Positions 1 to 5,424 of a stretch of DNA of 8,833 bases are shown here, piece by piece. The DNA is from Pseudomonadota bacterium (GTDB lineage: Bacteria; Desulfobacterota; JADFVX01). Both the position numbers and the translations under genes were made by a program. The stretch's first letter is position 1; each line of letters starts with the position of its first letter. The notes below the pieces were generated by a model. The model made no database searches. It was not told the DNA's origin and saw nothing but the letters and a program-made list of their open reading frames with translations. Location: assembly GCA_015222755.1 (NCBI GenBank), contig JADFVX010000056.1, positions 1 to 8,833 on the forward strand, in the 5' to 3' direction.

Positions 1-2
1 CA

Positions 3-119
3 ATAATATACTTTGTGCTAATGGTTTCCGTAGGATCTTATTGGATAATTACAAAACCATCAAAAAAGTACTTGTGCAATAGCTGCACAGCCGAGCTAGA
101 AAAAACACAGTGCACATAA
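3..119 (+). CDS. Partial C-terminus of a putative small membrane protein with CxxC (5' end outside window)
   Basis: An open frame enters from the left edge and stops with TAA at 117-119, giving 38 visible residues. The first 16 or so are hydrophobic (IIYFVLMVSVGSYWII) and look like a transmembrane helix. A short basic stretch (TKPSKK) follows, then a polar tail with Cys-Asn-Ser-Cys and a third Cys next to the end. The stop lies 13 bases before a strong terminator hairpin, which is where a gene end is expected and supports this frame. A rival frame (2-82) is also open to the edge but encodes nothing recognisable. The family is not recognised; the cysteines could bind metal, but that is inference. 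The call rests on hydropathy and context only. Confidence 0.42.
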   Translation: MIYFVLMVSVGSYWIITKPSKKYLCNSCTAELEKTQCT

Positions 120-132
120 CCCGCTGCTCAAC

Positions 133-162
133 CAGACCGCGAAATACGCGGTCTGATTTTCT
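133..162 (+). terminator. Rho-independent terminator
   Basis: A perfect 9-bp GC-rich stem, CAGACCGCG (133-141) with CGCGGTCTG (147-155), closes a 5-base AAATA loop and is followed by ATTTTCT. This is a classical intrinsic terminator on the plus strand for the gene entering from the left. On the minus strand the stem is followed by GGTTGAGC rather than a T tract, so it is unlikely to be an efficient terminator for hslO. Confidence 0.85.
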
Positions 163-219
163 AGTCAACACCGTTTGCGGCAGGTTAGCGTAATCGTTAT
201 TACTTTATTCCCCCCTTCT

Positions 220-1104
220 TTATACAGGCTTACTTTCGTCGGCCTTTTCAAGAAGTTTCGTAGAAACATCCTCCGTCTTTATCTTGTAGGTCTCACCACA
301 AAAGTGGCAGGTCACCCTCTGAGGGACCTTTTTCTGTATGATCTCCTGCAATTCGCAGGGAGAAAGCATTCCCAGGATATTCAGCGATTTTTCATAACTA
401 CAGCGACACTTAAACTGCAATGAACGGCTTTCAAGCAAGGACAGATCATCCAGGCCGAATAGGCTGTCAAAATCTTTTACCCCTGATGCTGATTCAAGTT
501 GACTTGCCACCTCGCTGCTGTTGAATTTTTCCAGGACATGGACAAACTTCTCCGTATCGGCATCGGGGAGCTTTTGGACCATAAGCCCCTTCATGTCAGA
601 GACATGAAAATCCTTAAGATGTGAATAAAACTCTACAGCTGTAGGTATCTGCTCGGACTGGTTGAAGTAACGGGCCAGCGCCGTCCTCACATCGGGGGTC
701 TTCATCTCTATCTGCCCCGAGTATATTGCCCCCTTTTCATTGGAATGTATAATGGTGAGTTGTCCCTTATCACCCATCAGAGCTCGCATATCAGGACTTC
801 CCTTGCCATCAAAATCATTGAGAATTTTGATGTCCGTATAGCCCCTCAGGTCACCGGCACCACTCACCTCGGTCATCAATCCCTTTATAGGCCCATCCAC
901 CTTCAACTGAAAGGAGACCCGTTCAGTTTTCTCTTTGATCTTTGACAAAAGAAGTGCAGCTGCAAGCAACCCATGGCCAAGCACTTCTGCCGAGGCCGGC
1001 CCGTTCAGGTGCCGCTCCTCCAGGGTCTTTGCCGTCTTACTTACGTCCACATAGATCAGGCGGAGGCCAAAGCGATTTGATATACCGTATTCTATTTTAT
1101 CCAT
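220..1104 (-). CDS. hslO: Hsp33 redox-regulated molecular chaperone
   Basis: This is the cytoplasmic holdase chaperone Hsp33. It is inactive with Zn bound to four cysteines and is switched on by oxidation and unfolding, protecting proteins during oxidative and heat stress. The 294-residue product has the usual family length. The N-terminal domain includes VLGHGLLAAALLL (41-53) and the core motif around YSGQIEM (128-134), followed by the family-typical stretch ending in NQSEQIPTAVEFY (148-160). The C-terminal zinc switch is intact: Cys233-x-Cys235 and Cys266-x-x-Cys269. I chose the ATG at 1104 because family homology begins there; a 22-residue upstream extension to 1170 is low-complexity and runs into the divergent promoter. 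The only Shine-Dalgarno-like block (GGAGGG, 1133-1128) is 23 bases from this ATG, which is too far, so initiation is unusual. Divergent from the hydrogenase operon. Confidence 0.93.
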   Translation of the reverse strand: MDKIEYGISNRFGLRLIYVDVSKTAKTLEERHLNGPASAEVLGHGLLAAALLLSKIKEKTERVSFQLKVDGPIKGLMTEVSGAGDLRGYTDIKILNDFDGKGSPDMRALMGDKGQLTIIHSNEKGAIYSGQIEMKTPDVRTALARYFNQSEQIPTAVEFYSHLKDFHVSDMKGLMVQKLPDADTEKFVHVLEKFNSSEVASQLESASGVKDFDSLFGLDDLSLLESRSLQFKCRCSYEKSLNILGMLSPCELQEIIQKKVPQRVTCHFCGETYKIKTEDVSTKLLEKADESKPV

Positions 1105-1110
1105 AGCGTC

Positions 1111-1116
1111 ATTATA
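1111..1116 (-). promoter_or_regulatory. Possible -10 box for hslO (leaderless start?)
   Basis: On the minus strand a perfect TATAAT (1116-1111) ends six bases before the hslO ATG at 1104, so transcription from it would begin at or next to the start codon. No good -35 hexamer is seen 16-18 bases upstream. An alternative, weaker minus-strand promoter (TTGCAG at 1170-1165 with an AT-rich block about 17 bases on) would overlap the hydrogenase promoter and give a leader of over 30 bases. Neither is convincing. Confidence 0.3.
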
Positions 1117-1155
1117 GCTGAAAAAAGCCCTCCATATTATTATTATTTTATCCCT

Positions 1156-1183
1156 TTGACAGCCCTGCAAATTGTGCTATGCT
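1156..1183 (+). promoter_or_regulatory. Sigma70-type promoter of the hydrogenase operon
   Basis: A perfect -35 TTGACA (1156-1161) is separated by 16 bases from TATGCT (1178-1183), which carries an extended -10 TG at 1175-1176. The expected start point is about 1190, some 30 bases before the hydB start codon. The match suggests housekeeping-sigma transcription rather than sigma54, which would need GG and GC elements at -24 and -12; none were seen. Confidence 0.68.
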
Positions 1184-1185
1184 CA

Positions 1186-1210
1186 TCCTGACAGGAACAG
1201 ATAGTCAGGG
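1186..1210. promoter_or_regulatory. Dyad element over the predicted transcription start and SD of hydB
   Basis: Two overlapping symmetries are visible. TCCTG-A-CAGGA (1186-1196) is a perfect odd-centred palindrome on the predicted start point. CCTGAC (1187-1192) and GTCAGG (1204-1209) form a 6-bp inverted repeat with 11 bases between the arms, and the right arm contains part of the hydB Shine-Dalgarno (AGGGG, 1207-1211). It could be a repressor operator or, if transcription starts slightly upstream, an SD-sequestering hairpin. The function is inference. Confidence 0.4.
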
Positions 1211-1219
1211 GTTGAGCTG

Positions 1220-2278
1220 ATGAAGATTGTCAAACTGCCTAAAAATAAGACCAATGACTTCATAGAACATCTCCAATCCTTCGGAGAGGTCCATGCCCCC
1301 CAAAAAAAAGGGAAGAAATCCTGCGCCTTCCAGCCCGTAACTGATCCTTCAAAGGTATTGATTGGCGAAGAAGGATTTTTGCGTACCATCCTTCCCTTAA
1401 AAAAATATTTCCACAAACCAGTAGACACCCTCCTTAAATTCTCCCCAAAGACGGGCTTCGAAGATGCCTATGAGGAAGAAGGCAACAAGGTTATCTTTGG
1501 GGTTCATTCCTGCGACATCCACGCCATTTTGTCCCTTGACCGTGTATTTTCCGGAAAATATGTGGACACTTACTATTTCCGCAGGCGCAAAAAGGTGGCC
1601 ATCATAGGCATCAGCTGCGTTCCAGATGACCTGTGTTACTGCCAGAGCATGGGGACTAGTTTTGTAGAGGAAGGCTTTGACCTTTTCCTGTCCGATGTAG
1701 GTGACGGCTATCTTGTCAAGGTAGGCACCAGCCTTGGGGATGATATGGTCAGTTCTGCCGGTGATATGATGACAGGCTACGGCGATTCTGACATAAACGA
1801 ATACAAGCGCCGCATAAATGAATTTCCCAGCCTGTTTAAGACAAAGGTAGACGAGGCCGATCTCCCTGCCATACTCGACATGGAGTACAAGAGCGAGATA
1901 TGGGAGGAGATGGGGAACCGCTGTTTCAACTGCGGGATATGTTCCATGGTCTGCCCAACATGCTTCTGCTTCGATGTAAATGACGAAGTATGCCTGGACG
2001 GAGAAACGGGTGAGCGGAAACGCTGCTGGGACTCATGTCTTTTCAAAAGTCACGCCATGGTAGCGGGCGGCCACAACTTCAGGGAAAGCCGTGCCGACCG
2101 CTTCAAGCACCGCTTCCTTCACAAACACCAGGCCTTCATGGGGGACTTCGGGCGGCCCAGCTGTGTGGGATGCGGGCGCTGCACGCAGGATTGCCCTGCC
2201 GACATACATTTTGTAGGCATGGTTAAACGCATAAAAGATGATATTACATGCGTACACTCCGGGGAGGAGGAAAAATGA
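1220..2278 (+). CDS. hydB: Group 3b [NiFe] hydrogenase beta subunit (HydB/AsrA-like, two 4Fe-4S)
   Basis: This is the electron-transfer beta subunit of a cytoplasmic NAD(P)-linked hydrogenase, related to sulfhydrogenase HydB and anaerobic sulfite reductase AsrA. It relays electrons between the delta subunit and the gamma flavoprotein. At 352 residues it has the usual length. Two classical ferredoxin motifs are seen near the C-terminus: Cys235/238/241/245 and Cys315/318/321/325, each followed by Pro. The N-terminal part has the family block GVHSCDIHAI (94-103) and ISCVPDDLCYCQSMG (131-145), with Cys98, 133, 139 and 141. Five more cysteines (248, 250, 258, 269, 273) lie between the two ferredoxin motifs. 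The start at 1220 is preceded by CAGGGG (1206-1211). First gene of the operon; its TGA overlaps the hydG ATG as ATGA. The gene name follows Pyrococcus usage; a pure sulfite-reductase role is excluded by the adjoining hydrogenase subunits. Confidence 0.88.
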   Translation: MKIVKLPKNKTNDFIEHLQSFGEVHAPQKKGKKSCAFQPVTDPSKVLIGEEGFLRTILPLKKYFHKPVDTLLKFSPKTGFEDAYEEEGNKVIFGVHSCDIHAILSLDRVFSGKYVDTYYFRRRKKVAIIGISCVPDDLCYCQSMGTSFVEEGFDLFLSDVGDGYLVKVGTSLGDDMVSSAGDMMTGYGDSDINEYKRRINEFPSLFKTKVDEADLPAILDMEYKSEIWEEMGNRCFNCGICSMVCPTCFCFDVNDEVCLDGETGERKRCWDSCLFKSHAMVAGGHNFRESRADRFKHRFLHKHQAFMGDFGRPSCVGCGRCTQDCPADIHFVGMVKRIKDDITCVHSGEEEK

Positions 2279-3132
2279 TAGACTTCGCCCGCAAATCGCT
2301 ACTTGATAACCCTTACCTGCCGCAGCAGTGCCGTATTGTGGCATCCACGCCGCAGACAGATGATACCATGCTCTTCCGCGTGCGGCTTGAAGATGACAGG
2401 CTTGCCGAGAGTTTTTCCCATATGCCCGGGCAGTTCGTTCAGGTCACCGTAATGGGGTCGGGTGAGTGTCCGATATCCATTGCATCTTCTCCCACACGCC
2501 ACGGTTTTATAGACCTGTGCATACGGAAGGCGGGACGGGTCACCGATGCCTTCCACAACCTGGGACAAAACGCCCTCTTCGGCCTGCGCGGCCCTTACGG
2601 CAATGGCTATCCCGTGGAGGTGATGGAGGGCAACAGCCTTCTCATAGTCGCAGGCGGTATCGGTATGGCGCCGCTACGCTCATTGCTCTGGTACGCGCTG
2701 GATCACCGCAGCCGCTTCAAGGACGTCATACTCATGTACGGGGCCCGAGACCAGGAAGACTTCCTGTTCAAGGGAGAGCTGCTCTCCTTACAGGGAAGGG
2801 ATGACGTAAAGACACTACTCGTTGTAGAGAAAGACCCTGATAATAGTTGGGAAGGAGATGTAGGCTTCGTAACAGAGCTTTTTGACGATGTTGATCTCGA
2901 CCCCGAAACAACCTACGCCGCAATCTGCGGACCTCCCGTCATGTATAAAAATGTTATAGACAAGCTCCTTGACTGTGGCTTTTCCAAGGGGCGTATCCTT
3001 ATGTCGCTGGAGCGCAAGATGAAATGCGGGATTGGAAAATGCATGCATTGTAGCGTCGGCTTCAAGTACACCTGTATCGACGGCCCCATATTCACCTACT
3101 GGGACGCTATCAACATGAGGGAGATAATCTGA
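2275..3132 (+). CDS. hydG: Group 3b [NiFe] hydrogenase gamma subunit (FAD/NAD(P)-binding, [2Fe-2S])
   Basis: This is the diaphorase subunit, a ferredoxin-NADP reductase-like flavoprotein that moves electrons between the Fe-S chain and NAD(P)(H). The 285 residues contain an FAD-binding barrel with PGQFVQV (51-57), the PISIAS flavin motif (66-71) and GPYG (106-109). The Rossmann-like nucleotide domain has VAGGIGMAPL (125-134), GARD (156-159) and CGPP (218-221). The C-terminus has a PyrK/HydG-type [2Fe-2S] site, Cys251-x4-Cys256-x2-Cys259-x7-Cys267. The ATG at 2275 is chosen because a strong GGGGAGGAGG (2261-2270) lies just upstream and overlaps the end of hydB; an in-frame ATG at 2248 would add nine poorly conserved residues and has no ribosome binding site. 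Its TGA overlaps the hydD ATG. This is not the radical SAM maturase of FeFe hydrogenases that is also named HydG. Confidence 0.88.
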   Translation: MIDFARKSLLDNPYLPQQCRIVASTPQTDDTMLFRVRLEDDRLAESFSHMPGQFVQVTVMGSGECPISIASSPTRHGFIDLCIRKAGRVTDAFHNLGQNALFGLRGPYGNGYPVEVMEGNSLLIVAGGIGMAPLRSLLWYALDHRSRFKDVILMYGARDQEDFLFKGELLSLQGRDDVKTLLVVEKDPDNSWEGDVGFVTELFDDVDLDPETTYAAICGPPVMYKNVIDKLLDCGFSKGRILMSLERKMKCGIGKCMHCSVGFKYTCIDGPIFTYWDAINMREII

Positions 3133-3896
3133 TGCCCAAACCTAAGGTAGGCATATTCAGCCTTACCTGCTGCGAGGGATGCCAGTTGGAGATCCTCAAT
3201 TGTGAGGATGAACTTCTCGACATCCTCGGTGCCATAGATCTTGTATCTTTTGGTATGGCCCAGAGCAACAACCTGGACATAGACCTCGACATCGCCTTTG
3301 TGGAAGGGACAGTGGTACAGAGAAGCGAGGTTGCTATACTGAAAAAGATACGGGACCGTTCCAAACTGCTCGTCGCCATCGGAGCCTGTGCCACCAACGG
3401 AGGTGTTGCGGCCATAGACTACGACAAGGACCGGGAAGAGTTGAAGCGGATCGTCTACGGCGAGGCAGGGGACTTCATACCATCCATAACACCGGCTGCA
3501 CTCCATGAGCATGTCAAGGTGGATTTCGCGCTTCAGGGCTGTCCCATAGAAAAGCACCAGTTTATCAATGCCATAGGCTACCTCCTCCACGGCGACCTGC
3601 CGCTGCTTCCGGAATACCCCGTCTGTACGGAATGCAAGCGCAAGGAAAACGAGTGCGTACTTGTACAACACAATATACCCTGCATGGGGCCGATAACTTC
3701 AGCCGGTTGCGACGCCCGTTGTCCATCCCACTACCTGGGCTGCGACGGCTGTTTCGGTCCGGTGGATGAGGCAAATGTCGCCATGGAGTACAGCATCATG
3801 AAGGAAAAGGGTATGGCAGATGACGAGATATCAAGGATGATGCAGGTCTTTGCGGCCAAGTCGCCCATAATCAAGGGACAGTTTAAAGGGGACTAA
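3132..3896 (+). CDS. hydD: Group 3b [NiFe] hydrogenase delta subunit (small subunit)
   Basis: This is the small subunit that carries the Fe-S chain away from the NiFe site. The 254-residue protein begins almost directly with the cluster motif (LTCCEGC, Cys13/14/17) and has no Tat signal peptide or membrane anchor, which indicates a soluble cytoplasmic enzyme. Proximal cluster ligands are Cys14, Cys17, Cys86 (in GACAT, 85-89) and Cys137 (in GCP). Eight further cysteines at 165, 168, 175, 184, 193, 197, 204 and 207 suffice for two more [4Fe-4S] clusters (CTEC, and CMGPITSAGCDARC followed by CDGC). Translation is probably coupled to hydG by the TGATG overlap, helped by AGGGAG (3118-3123). It is followed closely by the large-subunit gene. 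The all-cysteine pattern resembles soluble group 3 enzymes rather than periplasmic uptake hydrogenases. Confidence 0.92.
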   Translation: MPKPKVGIFSLTCCEGCQLEILNCEDELLDILGAIDLVSFGMAQSNNLDIDLDIAFVEGTVVQRSEVAILKKIRDRSKLLVAIGACATNGGVAAIDYDKDREELKRIVYGEAGDFIPSITPAALHEHVKVDFALQGCPIEKHQFINAIGYLLHGDLPLLPEYPVCTECKRKENECVLVQHNIPCMGPITSAGCDARCPSHYLGCDGCFGPVDEANVAMEYSIMKEKGMADDEISRMMQVFAAKSPIIKGQFKGD

Positions 3897-3899
3897 GTG

Positions 3900-5213
3900 A
3901 TGTCAAGCCGTACGATAAAAGTAGATCACCTCTACCGTGTTGAAGGGCACGGAGGTATCCGTGTCGAGCTGGATGGCAAGAAGCTACTCGATGTGAAGAT
4001 GGAGATCTTCGAGGGGTCGCGTTTCTTCGAGGCGCTCATCAGGGGGCGGCACTACAATGACGTACCGATGATCATGTGCCGCATCTGTGCAATTTGCTCC
4101 GCCTCTCACCGTCTGGTGGCTATAAAGGCAGTGGAAAAGGCAATCGGCCTGGAGGTCTCTCCTCAGACAAAACGGCTACGGGAACTGCTCATACTCGGTG
4201 AGATAATAGAAAGCCATACCCTTCACCTATTCTGCCTTGCCGCGCCCGACTTCCTCGGTTTTCCCGGTGTGGCAGCCATGGCCGAACGACATGGAGATGT
4301 GGTAAAGATGGGGCTGGGACTCAAAAAGCTGGGCAACCAGATACAGGAAATCATAGGTGGCAGGAAGATCCACCAGGTCAATGCCGAGGTGGGTGGTTTC
4401 GGAAAGGTGCCCGAAGAGGAGCAGCTCATGGAACTGCGCAGGGCACTGGAGGACAAGCTAGGTGACGCACTGGAGGCAGTCGCCTTCATCGAGTCTATCA
4501 CCGTGGAAAATATCACCAAGTCACCTTCCATCTTTTCGGCGCTCACCAATGGCGAGGAAAACTACAGCTATACTGGCGATACAATCCTGGTATCCACAGG
4601 TGAGACCATGCCCGTGGAGGACTATAAAAAACTGACCAACGAGTTTGTCGTAAACCACTCTCATGCCAAGCACTCCCTATACAAGGACAAGCCCTTCATG
4701 GTCGGATCACTGGCGCGCCTCTACCTCAACAGGCAGAAGCTTAAAGGGAAAGCCGGGCAGGAGATGAAACGCCTGGAAAAGAGTTTTGATCCAGACAATA
4801 TTTTGTGGAACAACCTTGGACAGGCGGTAGAAAACCTACAGTCCATGGAGCGGGCCATCGAGATCATCGACCAGTTGATGGGTGACGGCTACAGGGAAGA
4901 GGAGATAGTAAAACCCCTTAAAATAAAAGGGGGCAGCGGCAGCGCCGGGACGGAAGCGCCCCGCGGTACCCTCTACCACTCATATACCATTGACTCTGAT
5001 GGCCTTGTCACCGATGCAGATGTTATCACCCCCACCGCCATCAACCTTGAAAATATGGAGAAGGACATCCGCGCCGCCACGATTTTGGCCATAGACGATG
5101 CAGAGGAGGACCTGAAGCTGAAGCTGGAAAAAGTGGCCAGGGCTTATGATCCCTGCATCTCCTGTTCCGTCCATCTGGTGGATCTTAGGAAAGAGAAAAA
5201 TAGCCAGCCCTAA
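3900..5213 (+). CDS. hydA: Group 3b [NiFe] hydrogenase alpha subunit (large, catalytic)
   Basis: This is the catalytic subunit with the Ni-Fe(CN)2CO centre; with the other three subunits it catalyses H2 + NAD(P)+ <-> NAD(P)H + H+ in the cytoplasm. The 437 residues show the N-terminal RVEGHGGI (13-20), the first Ni-binding motif RICAICSASH (62-71 region; Cys63, Cys66, His70), and the C-terminal DPCISCSVH (417-425; Cys419, Cys422, His425). After His425 a 12-residue tail remains, the normal substrate of a HycI/HyaD-type maturation endopeptidase, so the protein is made as a precursor. ATG 3900 is preferred over the adjoining GTG 3897 because GGGG (3888-3891) is then about 8 bases away. Oddities: Ala64 sits where many family members have Gly in CGIC, and an additional Cys60 lies three residues before the first Ni ligand. 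Last gene of the operon; no T-tract terminator is evident after it. Confidence 0.93.
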   Translation: MSSRTIKVDHLYRVEGHGGIRVELDGKKLLDVKMEIFEGSRFFEALIRGRHYNDVPMIMCRICAICSASHRLVAIKAVEKAIGLEVSPQTKRLRELLILGEIIESHTLHLFCLAAPDFLGFPGVAAMAERHGDVVKMGLGLKKLGNQIQEIIGGRKIHQVNAEVGGFGKVPEEEQLMELRRALEDKLGDALEAVAFIESITVENITKSPSIFSALTNGEENYSYTGDTILVSTGETMPVEDYKKLTNEFVVNHSHAKHSLYKDKPFMVGSLARLYLNRQKLKGKAGQEMKRLEKSFDPDNILWNNLGQAVENLQSMERAIEIIDQLMGDGYREEEIVKPLKIKGGSGSAGTEAPRGTLYHSYTIDSDGLVTDADVITPTAINLENMEKDIRAATILAIDDAEEDLKLKLEKVARAYDPCISCSVHLVDLRKEKNSQP

Positions 5214-5348
5214 GAAACAGGCCCATGCCTTCAAACAAGAGCCTGTGCATTTCACCAAAAGTCCTCGGGACATGAAAGACCCGGAATTACTAAGTAGATA
5301 AACTAACAATCAATATCACCAGGCTGGCAAACGACTACATTTATACTA
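5214..5348. other. Intergenic end of hydrogenase operon
   Basis: No gene is seen between the hydA stop and the next promoter. ACAGGC (5217-5222) and GCCTGT (5241-5246) could form a 6-bp stem with an 18-base loop, and GTCC/GGAC (around 5261-5271) a 4-bp one, but neither is followed by a T tract. Termination of the operon is therefore Rho-dependent or not visible; readthrough into the downstream gene is possible. Confidence 0.5.
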
Positions 5349-5376
5349 TTGACAACGATATGGAATAAAGTATATT
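5349..5376 (+). promoter_or_regulatory. Consensus sigma70-type promoter of the MshEN gene
   Basis: A perfect -35 TTGACA (5349-5354), a 16-base spacer and TATATT (5371-5376) predict a transcript start near 5383, about 42 bases before the ATG at 5425. This makes the gene an independent transcription unit even if the hydrogenase message reads through. Confidence 0.75.
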
Positions 5377-5381
5377 AATGA

Positions 5382-5399
5382 CTCGTTATTTTTAACAAG
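5382..5399. promoter_or_regulatory. Inverted repeat at the predicted +1 of the MshEN gene
   Basis: CTCGTTA (5382-5388) and TAACAAG (5393-5399) flank TTTT and match as an inverted repeat with one mismatch. It sits directly on the predicted transcription start and could be an operator or a weak 5' hairpin. The sequence is AT-rich, so chance is a real possibility. Confidence 0.3.
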
Positions 5400-5424
5400 C
5401 TGCTTCAATACAGGGAAGTTCATT

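Noticed and set aside
2..82. Alternative open frame at the left edge ending with TAG at 80-82
   Set aside because: It gives no recognisable composition and ends 50 bases before the terminator. The frame ending at 119 is hydrophobic then polar and stops 13 bases before it. Not fully excluded.
190..203. GTAAT-CGTT-ATTAC hairpin as the hslO terminator
   Set aside because: The stem is five AT-rich pairs and on the minus strand is followed by GCTAACC, not a T tract.
175..423. Plus-strand open frame of 82 codons opposite the 3' end of hslO
   Set aside because: It is antisense to a well-conserved gene, has no ribosome binding site and no family features.
1105..1170. Upstream ATG at 1170 as the hslO start (22 additional residues)
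   Set aside because: The extension is low-complexity, not family-like, and would place the start codon inside the divergent hydrogenase promoter. The family sequence begins at the ATG at 1104.
2248..2274. ATG at 2248 as the hydG start
   Set aside because: It has no ribosome binding site, while the ATG at 2275 follows a very strong GGGGAGGAGG and gives the standard ATGA overlap with hydB.
1220..2278. hydB as subunit A of an anaerobic sulfite reductase
   Set aside because: The next gene could also fit AsrB, but the following genes are NiFe hydrogenase small and large subunits, not a sirohaem sulfite reductase, so the operon is a hydrogenase.
3096..3671. Minus-strand open frame of 191 codons opposite hydD
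   Set aside because: It lies fully antisense to a confidently assigned hydrogenase gene; its composition is that expected from the reverse complement of hydD.
5217..5246. ACAGGC/GCCTGT inverted repeat as the hydrogenase operon terminator
   Set aside because: The loop is 18 bases, the stem only 6 bp and no T tract follows, so it does not qualify as an intrinsic terminator.
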